DNA of 48,534 nucleotides. It comes from an uncultured Ruminococcus sp. GTDB taxonomy: Bacteria; Bacillota; Clostridia; Oscillospirales; Acutalibacteraceae. Position numbers and translations under genes: made by a program. Below, piece by piece: positions 8,443 to 16,806 of this stretch (positions are counted from its first letter, which is position 1; each line of letters opens with the position of its first letter). The stretch covers positions 1-48,534 of the forward strand of contig CATXZD010000017.1 of NCBI GenBank assembly GCA_958403905.1, read 5' to 3'. The notes under the pieces are model-generated. The model was given only the letters and a program-made list of their open reading frames with translations. It was not told the origin of the DNA and searched no databases.

Positions 8443-8801
8443 TGCGCAGGGCGTATATTTGTGCGCCAATGGGTGGCAATGTGTCTGCAAATATTGAAAA
8501 CGCAAAACGATATGCCCGATATGCGTTTGAGTGCGGTATGGCTCCGTTCATACCGCACTTTTATGCCTTGATTTTGAATGACAGCAATGAAGATGAAAGA
8601 AACCTTGGTATGAGTGCCGGGAAATCTTTTCTTTGGCATTGCGATGTGATCTTGGTTTTCGGAGATAAGATAACCGAGGGTATGAAAGAGGAAATTCATA
8701 TTGCTAAAAGTTTGCATATCAAAATCAAGTATATATCGGAGAATGAATTAAGAAAATCGGAGGTAAAAAATGATAAAGTCAAGAAAAATAAAATTATTTA
8801 A
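8442..8801 (+). CDS. DUF4406 / nucleoside 2-deoxyribosyltransferase-like protein
   Basis: This protein has about 119 residues, starting at the ATG that overlaps the adhesin stop (TGATG). Its beginning, RRAYICAPMGG followed by NIENAKRYARYAFECG, and the later GMSAGKSFLWHCDVILVFGD match the Rossmann-like DUF4406 fold related to nucleoside 2-deoxyribosyltransferases. Such proteins are common in phages and ICEs; some may handle nucleotides, but the reaction is not established. The C-terminal 20 residues are Lys-rich and overlap the start of the DUF3852 gene by 32 bases, so the genes are translationally coupled. Confidence 0.75.
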   Translation: MRRAYICAPMGGNVSANIENAKRYARYAFECGMAPFIPHFYALILNDSNEDERNLGMSAGKSFLWHCDVILVFGDKITEGMKEEIHIAKSLHIKIKYISENELRKSEVKNDKVKKNKII

Positions 8802-9114
8802 ACTCTTTATTAGCGTTTTTATTGTACTGTTGATGTTGGGAGTATCGGCAGTTACGGTCTGTGCCGCAGGAGATGTTTCAACCGCTATCCAAAGCACATG
8901 GACGGCGGCACAAACACAGATTAAGAATGTAGTAAACAATGTTGTGTTCCCTGCGGTGGATATGATTTTGGCTATACTTTTCTTTGTTAAACTGGCAACA
9001 GCATATTTAGATTACCGCAAGCACGGACAATTTGAGTTCGTTGCCCCGGCAATACTTTTCGGCTGTCTTGTGTTTTCACTGACAGCACCGCTATACATTT
9101 GGACAGTACTTTAA
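8770..9114 (+). CDS. DUF3852-type membrane protein (VirB2/pilin-like position)
   Basis: This 114-aa protein begins with a long signal-like hydrophobic segment ending VCAAG. Then come STWTAAQTQIKNVV, a first membrane helix (FPAVDMILAILFFVKLATAYLD), the motif YRKHGQFEF and a second membrane helix. This is the pattern of the DUF3852 family found in Firmicutes conjugative elements. Its size, signal peptide and two helices, together with its place just before the VirB6-like gene, resemble VirB2/TrbC pilin-like subunits of type IV secretion systems (inference). GGAGG stands before ATG 8770. Confidence 0.78.
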   Translation: MIKSRKIKLFKLFISVFIVLLMLGVSAVTVCAAGDVSTAIQSTWTAAQTQIKNVVNNVVFPAVDMILAILFFVKLATAYLDYRKHGQFEFVAPAILFGCLVFSLTAPLYIWTVL

Positions 9115-9262
9115 TTAATTGAAAATGGAGAATGTAAAATGAAAAATTTCGGTCGGGCAGATAGCTTGTAACAACGCAAAATTTTGTTGCCCGAATTTAT
9201 TAATAATTGCGACGCAGTCGCAAACCTTAATTTTCAATTATCAATTTTCAACTTTCCATTTA
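9115..9262 (+). repeat. Small palindromic MITE-like element inside the conjugation operon
   Basis: The 155-base gap between the DUF3852 and VirB6-like genes has AT-rich imperfect terminal inverted repeats (AATTGAAAATGGAGAATG at left; TTTTCAATTATCAATTTTCA at right). Inside are the arms TTCGG-T-CGGGCA / TGCCCGAA and a perfect hairpin TTGCGAC-GCA-GTCGCAA (about 9207-9223). I recall similar TTGCGACTGCGTCGCAA-bearing short repeats in gut clostridia, but the copy number cannot be checked here. Confidence 0.5.
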
Positions 9263-9281
9263 ACAAAGGGTGGTGATTTAT

Positions 9282-10214
9282 ATTTTTGATTGGTTAGGAG
9301 ATTTTATCGGCGGAATCGGTGACGCCATAGGCGGTGCTTTTGATTACCTCGGTGAACAAATCTCAAACGCTATATGGAACACAATGCTGCAGTGGTTCTA
9401 TGAAACGATTTACAACGCAGTTGCCGACTTCTTCACGATGATGGGCAATATGGGTGCGGATGTATTTGACCTCTCTTGGGTACAGGCGACTATAAACCTG
9501 TTTACGCTGTTTGGCTGGGCACTCTTTGCCGCAGGTACGGTTGTTGCCGTATTTGATGTTGCAATAGAATATCAGAACGGCAGAGCAAATATTAAAACAA
9601 CCGCAATAAATGTATTAAAAGGTTTCTTTGCGTGCTCACTGTTCGGCGTTGTACCTGTGGAGCTGTACAAGTTCTGCATCAGCCTGCAAAACACTTTCTC
9701 AAAGGATTTGTCATCGATAATGGCAGGACAGCAAAGCCTTGATTTATCAGGACAAAGTACAAGCGTGTTAGAGGGCAGTTTTGCAGTTGCAAACCAGACA
9801 ACATTCGGTTTACTGAATTTGTTATGCTTGATAGCCTTTGCCTACTGCGTAATAAAAATATTTTTTGCGAATATTAAGCGTGGAGGAATTCTGCTTATTC
9901 AGATGGCAGTCGGTTCGTTATATATGTTTAGCGTACCGAGAGGTTATCAGGATGGCTTTAATCAGTGGATGAAACAGATAGCGGCGCTTTGTCTGACAGC
10001 ATTTATGCAGACAACTCTGTTGTTCCTCGGTTTACTTACATTCCCCGGAAATATGCTTTTAGGGCTTGGAATAATGCTTGCATCAAACGAAGTGCCGAGA
10101 ATTGCACAGCAGTTCGGACTTGATTCAAGCGTAAAAGTAAATATGACAAGTATTGTTCACGCAACAACAACTGCCGTGAATCTGACGAGAAGCGTTGCAA
10201 GAGCGGCGAAGTGA
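9282..10214 (+). CDS. VirB6/TrbL-like polytopic conjugation protein
   Basis: About 310 residues with a Gly-rich amphipathic start (FDWLGDFIGGIGDAIGG) and about six membrane segments, such as INLFTLFGWALFAAGTVVAVF, VLKGFFACSLFGVVPVEL, a paired LLCLIAFAYCVIKIFF/GGILLIQMAVG block, and LTAFMQTTLLFLGLL. This matches VirB6/TrbL-like inner-membrane channel proteins of Gram-positive ICEs. The start is odd: the ribosome site GGGTGGTGAT occupies 9268-9277, and the codon four bases later is ATT (9282), where a family-like FDW start would follow. GTG 9270 or 9273 would have no room for a ribosome site. A palindromic repeat separates it from the upstream gene. Confidence 0.82.
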   Translation: MFDWLGDFIGGIGDAIGGAFDYLGEQISNAIWNTMLQWFYETIYNAVADFFTMMGNMGADVFDLSWVQATINLFTLFGWALFAAGTVVAVFDVAIEYQNGRANIKTTAINVLKGFFACSLFGVVPVELYKFCISLQNTFSKDLSSIMAGQQSLDLSGQSTSVLEGSFAVANQTTFGLLNLLCLIAFAYCVIKIFFANIKRGGILLIQMAVGSLYMFSVPRGYQDGFNQWMKQIAALCLTAFMQTTLLFLGLLTFPGNMLLGLGIMLASNEVPRIAQQFGLDSSVKVNMTSIVHATTTAVNLTRSVARAAK

Positions 10215-10233
10215 GAGGAGAATTTTAAATATT

Positions 10234-10503
10234 ATGACAACTTATCTATATCCGCAAAACCTTAAAGCCACAGCCAACCTATGGCTGTGGAGTTTAAGAG
10301 ATTTTGCAATTATGAGCATATCTATGCTGTTATCGGTGCTGATACTTGCACAGGTACAGATTTTTACACCGCTTGTTTTAACTCTTCTTTTCGGGTTTTT
10401 AACAATCCGTCTGGAAGATACAACAGTGCTTGATTTTATCCGATATGCAGTAAAATATTTTATTTCAACACAACAACAATTCTATTGGAGGGAGAAAAAT
10501 TGA
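10234..10503 (+). CDS. PrgI/VirB3-like membrane protein
   Basis: An 89-aa protein starting at ATG 10234 (MTTYLYPQNLKATANL). It has two tightly spaced membrane helices (SLRDFAIMSISMLLSVLILA and IFTPLVLTLLFGFLTIRL) and a C-terminal YFISTQQQFYWRE segment, the size and shape of PrgI/VirB3-type subunits that sit beside VirB4 ATPases. GAGAGGAG lies upstream at a fairly long spacing. Its stop overlaps the TTG start of the next gene (TTGA). A strong hairpin lies within its first 20 codons. Confidence 0.75.
   Translation: MTTYLYPQNLKATANLWLWSLRDFAIMSISMLLSVLILAQVQIFTPLVLTLLFGFLTIRLEDTTVLDFIRYAVKYFISTQQQFYWREKN
10261..10297 (+). other. Strong hairpin inside the start of the PrgI-like gene
   Basis: CCACAGCC (10268-10275) pairs perfectly with GGCTGTGG (10283-10290). 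The stem extends outward through CTTAAA with TTTAAG after one unpaired base on each side. It lies 27 bases after the start codon and could affect translation or mRNA stability. Confidence 0.45.
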
Positions 10504-11084
10504 AAAAGCAAAAAGGCAAATCCGTTCAAGATTTGCTTGGCATAAAAACCTTTACGAAAAACGGTTTAAAGGTCGGCAAAGAAGAACTCATTTTCTATAT
10601 GGTTCAGCCAACAAATATTTCCGTACTTTCTCACACGAACATTGAAATTAAGGTACGACACCTGATGATGGTACTTTCTGCTGTGCCGGATATTGAGATT
10701 ACCTGTACAGACTCGTGCGAGTGTTTTGACACGAACAAAAGCTATATCAAAAGCAGGATAGAAGCTGAAAATAACGAAAAAGTTAGAAAAATTCTGAATA
10801 AAGATTTGGATTTTCTCGACAGCATTCAGACCGAAACCTCAACTGCAAGGCAGTTTCTGTTTATCGCAAGGTGTAAATCTTCAAAATCCGAAAATGTTTT
10901 GCAGAAAGCGAACAGAGTTGAAAAGATTATATCCGATCAGGGCTTTGAAGTAACACGAATGAAGAAAGCGGACATCAAGCGTTTTCTCGCAATCTACTTT
11001 GAGGCGAGTATGAACGGTGATTTGTTGCCTGACTATGACGGCGAGCAGTATTTTGAAAAGGAGCAGACATATGAAGAAACATAA
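10500..11084 (+). CDS. Conserved conjugation protein between PrgI-like and sortase genes
   Basis: About 194 residues. TTG 10500 is chosen because GGAGGG lies six bases upstream and TTG overlaps the previous stop (TTGA). No membrane segment is seen. The order of conserved parts (VQDLLGIKTFTKNGL, ELIFYMVQPTNISVLS, then an alternating charged helix region and QGFEVTRM) recalls a soluble partner found next to VirB4 in Tn1549-like ICEs, resembling the N-terminal portion of some VirB4/TraC proteins. This is a remembered resemblance only. It overlaps the sortase gene by 14 bases, so it is part of the same operon. Confidence 0.65.
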   Translation: MKKQKGKSVQDLLGIKTFTKNGLKVGKEELIFYMVQPTNISVLSHTNIEIKVRHLMMVLSAVPDIEITCTDSCECFDTNKSYIKSRIEAENNEKVRKILNKDLDFLDSIQTETSTARQFLFIARCKSSKSENVLQKANRVEKIISDQGFEVTRMKKADIKRFLAIYFEASMNGDLLPDYDGEQYFEKEQTYEET

Positions 11085-11892
11085 AGGTAAAATTCAAATG
11101 GGAATTGTAATAGGAATATTTTCTGTAATTATAATTGCCTGTCTGATTTCGATATTTTCAAGGCTCTATGCCGAAAACAATGAAAAGGAAGAATTCAGAC
11201 AGCTTGCAGAAATTGTAACTGAGGAAACAACGGACACGGATAACAAAACAGAAAAAATAATTAAACCTAATATATTAAAGGTCAGCAATTTTGAAAATGA
11301 AGTTCAGGATGAACTGCCTGTGTATTACTCAACTTACTATCAGCCACACTCTGTTCACAATTTGCTGTCTATGAATTCAGAGTGTTTTGGTTGGATAAGC
11401 ATATCAGGAACTAACATAAACTATCCTGTTATGCACACACCAAACAATCCGCAGAAATATCTGAACAAAAATTTTTACGGTGAATACAGCTTTAGCGGTA
11501 CACCGTTTCTTGATGCAAGGTGTTCAGCTGACAGCACCAATCTCATAATCTACGGACATCATATGAACAACGGGACAATGTTTGCAGACCTCTGCAATTA
11601 TACCGATTATTCATACTTTACGGAACATCCGACAGTTGTACTTGAAACGAAAGACGGGATATTTGCTTACTCCGTCTTTTCTGTTATGAAAGTAAAATCT
11701 AATGATGATTGGTACAAATTCATTTCAGCAAGCTTGAGTAATAGCTACGATTTAAAAATTGATTATGCAAAATCACACAGTATCTACAACACAGGAATCA
11801 CACCTGTTTGCGGTCAGCAGATTTTAACCCTTTCAACCTGTTACGGCTACAATCAGGATGACCGCATACTTGTGTTGGCAGTACAAAATTAA
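11071..11892 (+). CDS. srtB: Class B sortase
   Basis: This 273-aa membrane-anchored transpeptidase has an N-terminal signal anchor (about residues 10-30). The catalytic domain contains SEC-FGWISISGTNINYPVM, the catalytic His region YGHHMNNGTMF (His163/164) and the active-site TLSTC with Cys257, followed by the expected Arg in DDRILVLAV. These are class B sortase features, including the long segment between His and Cys. Sortases cleave a sorting motif and join the protein to peptidoglycan. The PQTGD-bearing adhesin upstream in the same operon is the obvious substrate. The start is ATG 11071 with AAAGGAG upstream, overlapping the previous gene. Confidence 0.88.
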   Translation: MKKHKGKIQMGIVIGIFSVIIIACLISIFSRLYAENNEKEEFRQLAEIVTEETTDTDNKTEKIIKPNILKVSNFENEVQDELPVYYSTYYQPHSVHNLLSMNSECFGWISISGTNINYPVMHTPNNPQKYLNKNFYGEYSFSGTPFLDARCSADSTNLIIYGHHMNNGTMFADLCNYTDYSYFTEHPTVVLETKDGIFAYSVFSVMKVKSNDDWYKFISASLSNSYDLKIDYAKSHSIYNTGITPVCGQQILTLSTCYGYNQDDRILVLAVQN

Positions 11893-11904
11893 GGAGGCTA
11901 CGAA

Positions 11905-13743
11905 ATGGCATTATTTAAACGAAAACCAAAGGTACTCACACCTGAGCAGGCAGAAGAAATCTACACCAAAGATTTCTTTGATATGATTCTGCCGTCAACG
12001 ATAAAATTTTTTACCGATTATTACATTGTCGGTGACAGTTACCGAAGTGTATGGGCAGTCAGAGAATATCCGCCGAGTACTGAAGAACAGGCAATTCTTT
12101 CACAGCTTGCAGACAGAAACGGAGTCACTCTCCGCATATATCACAGGCTTGTTGAAAGTATGGAGCAGAGAAAAATAATTCAGAATGCTACACGCAAAAA
12201 TAAGCTTAAATCAAGCGGTAATGATGTAAACGAAACCATTGAGGCACAGGGTAACTTGCAGGATGTTGTTACACTTATGGCGAATCTTAGAAAGAACAAA
12301 GAACCTTTGTTACATTGTTCTGTATTCATTGAGCTTAAGGCGAAAAGCAAACAGAAATTAAAGGAATTACAAACCGACATTGCAATGGAGCTTACTCGTT
12401 CCAAGATTGAAGTGGACAGATTAACACTAAGGCAGAAAGAAGGCTTCTTGTCTGTAAATCCTATCGGCAGTAATCAGTTTGGAAGTTTGTATGAGCGTGT
12501 CCTGCCTGCTTCATCAGTTGCAAATCTGTTTCCGTTTAATTTCAGTGGCAAGACTGATCCAAAAGGTTTGTACATCGGTAGGGACAAATTTGGCACGAAT
12601 ATTCTCGTTGATTTTGACCGCAGGACTGAGGACAAGACAACTTCAAATATTCTTATTCTCGGAAACTCAGGTCAGGGTAAATCATATTTATTAAAACTTA
12701 TTCTTACAAATATTCGTGAAAGCGGTAAGAAAATCATTTCCTTAGATCCTGAGAGCGAGTACGAGGATTTGACAAATGCTCTCGGCGGTTGCTACATTGA
12801 TTTTATGTCAGGCAAATACAAAATCAATCCCCTTGAACCAAAAGCTTGGAATGACGGTCAGGACGAGCTTGACAAAGACGCACCGCCTGCATTTAACAAG
12901 GTAACCCGATTATCACAGCATATTGCGTTTTTAAAGGATTTTTTCAGAACCTACAAGGATTTTACGAACGCGCAACTCGATACAATCGAAATTCTGCTTA
13001 TGAAGCTGTACGCACGATTTGGTATAACAGATACAACCGATTACAGCACAAAAAAGCCTACGGACTTTCCTGTGATGAGTGATTTTTACGATTTGTGCGA
13101 GGAAGAATATATGACCTACGACCACAAGCGAAAATATCTATATACCGAAGAAATTCTGCAGGAGGTTTGTCTGGGTATTCACAGTATGTGTGTCGGTTCT
13201 GAAAGTAAATACTTCAACGGTCACACAAACATTACCGATGACAAATTCCTGTGCTTCGGCGTAAAAGGTTTGCTCGACACTAACAAAAGGCTCAAAGATG
13301 CAATGTTATTTAATATCCTTTCCTATATGTCCAACAAACTCCTCGGCGAGGGAAACACCATTGTATCAATTGACGAGTTGTATTTATTTCTTTCTAATCT
13401 CACAGCTATTGAATATATCCGCAATGCAATGAAGCGTGTCCGCAAGAAAGATTCAGCAGTTATTTTAGCAAGTCAGAACATTGAGGATTTCCTGATTCAA
13501 AATGTTAAGGAATACACAAAACCTCTATTTTCAATTCCCACTCATCACTTCTTATTCTTCCCCGGCAATATCAACCCAAAGGATTTTGAAGATGCACTTA
13601 TGGTAGAACCAAACGAGTATGATTTAATTAAGTTTGCCGAGCGTGGCACTTGCTTGTATAGGTGCGGTAATGAACGCTATCTTTTACTCGTTCAGGCTCC
13701 CGAATACAAAGCAGAGGTTTTCGGCAGTGCTGGAGGCAGGTGA
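11905..13743 (+). CDS. VirB4-type conjugation ATPase
   Basis: This 612-aa protein has AAGGAGG ahead of its ATG. Walker A is GNSGQGKS (253-260, in a strongly hydrophobic LILGN context) and Walker B is VSIDELYLF (Asp490-Glu491). RVRKKDSAVILASQNIEDF follows, as in VirB4/TraE/TrsE ATPases. The N-terminal third is the usual VirB4 cap region (DYYIVGDSYRSVWAVREYP). It energises the type IV secretion channel at the cytoplasmic membrane. The length is normal for the family. It is the last gene of the pore operon, and a separate promoter follows. Confidence 0.92.
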   Translation: MALFKRKPKVLTPEQAEEIYTKDFFDMILPSTIKFFTDYYIVGDSYRSVWAVREYPPSTEEQAILSQLADRNGVTLRIYHRLVESMEQRKIIQNATRKNKLKSSGNDVNETIEAQGNLQDVVTLMANLRKNKEPLLHCSVFIELKAKSKQKLKELQTDIAMELTRSKIEVDRLTLRQKEGFLSVNPIGSNQFGSLYERVLPASSVANLFPFNFSGKTDPKGLYIGRDKFGTNILVDFDRRTEDKTTSNILILGNSGQGKSYLLKLILTNIRESGKKIISLDPESEYEDLTNALGGCYIDFMSGKYKINPLEPKAWNDGQDELDKDAPPAFNKVTRLSQHIAFLKDFFRTYKDFTNAQLDTIEILLMKLYARFGITDTTDYSTKKPTDFPVMSDFYDLCEEEYMTYDHKRKYLYTEEILQEVCLGIHSMCVGSESKYFNGHTNITDDKFLCFGVKGLLDTNKRLKDAMLFNILSYMSNKLLGEGNTIVSIDELYLFLSNLTAIEYIRNAMKRVRKKDSAVILASQNIEDFLIQNVKEYTKPLFSIPTHHFLFFPGNINPKDFEDALMVEPNEYDLIKFAERGTCLYRCGNERYLLLVQAPEYKAEVFGSAGGR

Positions 13744-13747
13744 TGTA

Positions 13748-13776
13748 TTTACAAGGTAAAATTACTCTGATATAAT
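13748..13776 (+). promoter_or_regulatory. Sigma-A-type promoter for the DinB cargo block
   Basis: TTTACA (13748-13753), a 17-base spacer and TATAAT (13771-13776) lie 30 bases before the 114-aa gene. The -10 box is perfect. Confidence 0.7.
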
Positions 13777-13806
13777 GAAATAATAATATTTTATTGAGGT
13801 GCTTCT

Positions 13807-14151
13807 ATGAGTAAAAAATTTGAATGGACAGTTGAGATGGCAGATAAGCAGATAGAAAAATGGGAGAAAATAAAAGGTGTCATTATAAGAGCAAATCAAC
13901 TATATGAAAACGATGATTTTGCAGTATTAATCTATAAGTTGTATCTTCAAAACACCTCAGTTGCAAAGGTAGCTGAAATAATGAATGAGCAGGGATATAG
14001 GACACCTAGTGCAACAGGAACAAGAAAAATTAGTTCAAATGATATTTCTGAGGTTATTAGAAATATTGAGATAGAGGATAAAGAATTACAGGAACTTGTT
14101 CGTTCTATCCATTCAAATGCGACTAATTTTATTAATAAATTGTACAATTAA
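13807..14151 (+). CDS. Unknown 114-aa protein with HTH-like segment
   Basis: No family recognised. The protein is highly helical and charged. The middle (TSVAKVAEIMNEQGYRT, then SSNDISEVI) resembles the helix-turn-helix found in the Recombinase domain of large serine recombinases, where a 'new motif / narrower genome copy' arrangement reads variable repeats, so DNA binding is possible. It has its own promoter and GAGGTG ribosome site, and is more AT-rich than the neighbouring VirB4 gene. Together with DinB and the zinc-ribbon gene it forms a block between VirB4 and the NlpC/P60 hydrolase, genes that are often adjacent in related ICEs, so it is probably cargo. Confidence 0.55.
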   Translation: MSKKFEWTVEMADKQIEKWEKIKGVIIRANQLYENDDFAVLIYKLYLQNTSVAKVAEIMNEQGYRTPSATGTRKISSNDISEVIRNIEIEDKELQELVRSIHSNATNFINKLYN

Positions 14152-14203
14152 CATAGTTCTATTTGTTTTGGGATTATTTGCTTAATTGGAGTTGTGTATT
14201 ATT

Positions 14204-15493
14204 ATGCAAAAATGTTATGAAGATAGAGTTGTTAAAAGAATAATTTTTCATATTGATGTAAACAGTGCTTTTTTGTCGTGGGAAGCTGCTCGCAGAGTTC
14301 GTGAGAGTAAAGACGATTTGCGTTTGATTCCGTCCTGCATAGGCGGTAATCCCGAAAAGCGAACAAGCATTGTTCTTGCAAAATCCATTCCTGCAAAGAA
14401 ATACAATATCAAGACAGGCGAGCCGATCTCTATGGCTTTAAGAAAATGTCCCGACTTGGTAATAGCCGAACCCGATTTTTCTCTATATGATAAATGTTCT
14501 AAAGCGTTTATCGAAATCTGCAAAAGCTACACACCTGTTGTTGAGCAGTTCTCAATCGATGAATGTTTCCTTGATATGTCAGGTATGGAGAGAATATATC
14601 CTGAACCGATAAAAACGGCATATCAAATCAAGGATAGAATTAAGAGTGAACTTGGCTTTACAGTTAATGTGGGTATAGGTTCTAATAAATTGTGTGCTAA
14701 AATGGCAAGCGATTTTGAAAAGCCTGATAAGGTTCATACTCTGTTTGAAAATGAGATACCCGATAAAATGTGGACATTGCCTGTTGGAGCACTTATTTCT
14801 GTCGGCAAAAATACGGCAATAAAGCTTGAAAAATCTTATGTCAAAACAATAGGAGATTTGGCAAAACTTTCACTTCAAAACATTCAGTCCATTGTCGGAA
14901 ATAAATTCGGTGAACAGTTGTATTACTATTCCAAGGGCATTGACGAATCACCAGTCCTCGATGTTCCGCCTAAAGCTAAAGAATATAGCGTAGAAACCTC
15001 ATTTGAGGATAATATCACAACAAGAGAAAAGGCACATAAGGTTTTACTTTCCATTGCCGACAATGTTGCATTTCGAATTCGTGATGACGGCGCTAAAACG
15101 TATTGCGTTGCCGTAAATATCAGAACAAATGATTTCAAGAATAAATCTCATCAAAAGCACCTTGATATTGCTACGGATATTACAACTGAGATATACAGTA
15201 TTTCAAAGATTTTGTTTGATGAACTATGGGACGGACATTCTCCGATTCGTCTCATGGGTGTTTCTCTAACCGATATTACAAGAGAAGATAACGAGCAGAT
15301 GTCTTTGTTTTCGATTTCAGATAAAAATAAGGACAAAGAGAGAAATATTGATAAGGCAGTTGATAATCTTCGCAACAGGTTTGGTTCAGCAATTATTTCA
15401 AGAGGCTTGAATTCTGAAAATACAGCGAAGATTGACAGAAAACACAAAGCTCAATTTGAAAATAAAAGGAAGAGCAATTATGGGAGTAAGTAA
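14204..15493 (+). CDS. dinB: Y-family DNA polymerase (DinB/UmuC-like)
   Basis: About 429 residues. Signature parts in order: IIFHIDVNSAFLSWEA (metal-binding Asp), the catalytic FSIDECFLDM (Asp-Glu pair), VNVGIGSNKLCAKMAS, and a helix-hairpin-helix region (ISVGKNTAIKLEKSYVKTIGDL), with a little-finger domain and a C-terminal basic tail. Such enzymes copy damaged DNA with low fidelity. An ICE-borne copy could help repair or mutate DNA during transfer. The ribosome site is not strong: TTGGAG lies 12 bases before ATG 14204, and in-frame TTG 14186 is another option. The end overlaps the next small gene by 14 bases. Confidence 0.9.
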   Translation: MQKCYEDRVVKRIIFHIDVNSAFLSWEAARRVRESKDDLRLIPSCIGGNPEKRTSIVLAKSIPAKKYNIKTGEPISMALRKCPDLVIAEPDFSLYDKCSKAFIEICKSYTPVVEQFSIDECFLDMSGMERIYPEPIKTAYQIKDRIKSELGFTVNVGIGSNKLCAKMASDFEKPDKVHTLFENEIPDKMWTLPVGALISVGKNTAIKLEKSYVKTIGDLAKLSLQNIQSIVGNKFGEQLYYYSKGIDESPVLDVPPKAKEYSVETSFEDNITTREKAHKVLLSIADNVAFRIRDDGAKTYCVAVNIRTNDFKNKSHQKHLDIATDITTEIYSISKILFDELWDGHSPIRLMGVSLTDITREDNEQMSLFSISDKNKDKERNIDKAVDNLRNRFGSAIISRGLNSENTAKIDRKHKAQFENKRKSNYGSK

Positions 15494-15680
15494 TAAAGTG
15501 TGTCCTGAATGCGGAAAAAAGATGAAACAGCAGTTTATAGGCTTACAGCATTGCAGTTGTGGTATAAGCTGGATGAAAGATATTGGATATTTTGAGAGAA
15601 CTAAAAGTATGGTGTTCGCTTTAAGACGAGTCAAAGTTGGCAAGAAAGTTAAGCAAGTGCCATATATAAAACATTACTGA
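15480..15680 (+). CDS. Small zinc-ribbon-like protein
   Basis: A 66-aa basic protein beginning MGVSNKVCPECGKK and containing a second C-S-C-G pair (HCSCGISW), so four cysteines can bind zinc (C-x2-C ... C-x-C). The rest is Lys/Arg-rich. It starts with GGAAGAG upstream, inside the last codons of the DinB gene, so it is translated from the same mRNA. The function is unknown; nucleic-acid binding is a fair guess. A terminator follows within five bases of the stop. Confidence 0.6.
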   Translation: MGVSNKVCPECGKKMKQQFIGLQHCSCGISWMKDIGYFERTKSMVFALRRVKVGKKVKQVPYIKHY

Positions 15681-15684
15681 TTTT

Positions 15685-15733
15685 AGCTGATTGAAATATA
15701 GCGTGCAGCGGTATGATTTCAATCGGCTTTTTT
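15685..15733 (+). terminator. Terminator after the DinB block
   Basis: GCTGATTGAAAT (15686-15697) pairs with ATTTCAATCGGC (15715-15726), followed by a run of T. It closes the transcript that starts at 13748. Confidence 0.75.
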
Positions 15734-15751
15734 ATTTACGGAGGTGATTCA

Positions 15752-16792
15752 ATGAGTGCTACCATAGGTGCGGCACTAAAGAAAATAGCAGTTGCATTGC
15801 TCACGGATAAAAAGGTAATAAAAACAATAGGCAGTATAGTAATCGGCATAATCATAATTGTGGTTATGCCGATTGTTGCTGTTGTTTCAGTTTTTAACGG
15901 CAGTATGGATATTGACACCGACAAGCTCAATCAGTCTATACAAGAGAACATATCGGCGGAGCAGATGGAAAATTTACAGCTTATCAACGACACAATGACA
16001 GAGGTTGAAAATCAACTCAAAAGCAAAAAACTGTCCGACTGCAACACGCAGGCAGAGGTTATCTATCTGTTTTCCCTGTCCGATAAATCAGAGGATGAGA
16101 ATTTTGTCAAAAACTTTGTATCCTGTTTCAAAAAGAATCAGTCTGACGAGGATTTGATAAATGCCGTAAATCAGAAATTCGGAACTGAGATTAAGTATGA
16201 CGAGTTTCAGAAGATGATTCAGTCAATCAAGGGTGCAGAAATCAGCACCGCAGGCTTTTCCGACAAGACCACGAAAAATAATCTTGACCTTGTCAAGTGG
16301 TGCGAGAATGCATACAAAAACGGTTGGGGTTATGTTTACGGCGGTTATGGTCAGATCTGCACCAAACAATATCTCGACCAACAGGCAAGTCTGTTTCCCG
16401 GCAACAACGAGGCAGGCGGTGAGATGCGACAGGTCGGTGAGAAATGGCTCGGCAAGAGAGTTGTTGACTGCATAGGCTTGATAAAATCCTACGCTTGGTA
16501 CAATGCTGACAGCGGAGAAATTATCGCAGGCTCAAACGGCTTTGCGGACTGCGGAGCAAATTCTATTTGGAGCAGTGTAACCGAAAGCGGACCAATTTCT
16601 AATATGCCCGACACACCCGGACTTGCTGTTTGGATGGACGGTCACATCGGTGTATATATCGGCAACGGAGAAGTTGTTGAAGCACAAGGCACAGCCTATG
16701 GTGTTGTCAAAACTCAGCTTAACGGTCGAGGTTGGACGAAGTGGCTTAAAATACCTAATATCAAATATGTAAATCAAAGCAATAAGAAATGA
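15752..16792 (+). CDS. NlpC/P60-type peptidoglycan hydrolase of the conjugation system
   Basis: About 346 residues. ATG 15752 follows a full GGAGGTGAT site at three bases, so the upstream in-frame start is rejected. An N-terminal membrane anchor (VIKTIGSIVIGIIIIVVMPIVAVVSVF) is followed by a helical stalk of about 120 residues. The C-terminal NlpC/P60 domain contains WGYVYGGYGQICT, the catalytic Cys in RVVDCIGLIKSYAWY, and the His in DGHIGVYIGNGEVVEA. Such VirB1-like enzymes cut wall peptides to make room for the mating channel. It sits outside the cell on its anchor. It comes right after the DinB cargo terminator and before DUF6103. Confidence 0.86.
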   Translation: MSATIGAALKKIAVALLTDKKVIKTIGSIVIGIIIIVVMPIVAVVSVFNGSMDIDTDKLNQSIQENISAEQMENLQLINDTMTEVENQLKSKKLSDCNTQAEVIYLFSLSDKSEDENFVKNFVSCFKKNQSDEDLINAVNQKFGTEIKYDEFQKMIQSIKGAEISTAGFSDKTTKNNLDLVKWCENAYKNGWGYVYGGYGQICTKQYLDQQASLFPGNNEAGGEMRQVGEKWLGKRVVDCIGLIKSYAWYNADSGEIIAGSNGFADCGANSIWSSVTESGPISNMPDTPGLAVWMDGHIGVYIGNGEVVEAQGTAYGVVKTQLNGRGWTKWLKIPNIKYVNQSNKK

Positions 16793-16806
16793 CGAGGTAA
16801 TTTTTT

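Noticed and set aside
9139..9171. Ten-codon ORF (MKNFGRADSL) in the palindromic repeat
   Set aside because: A GGAG lies upstream, but it is inside the inverted repeat and there is no sign of a selected peptide.
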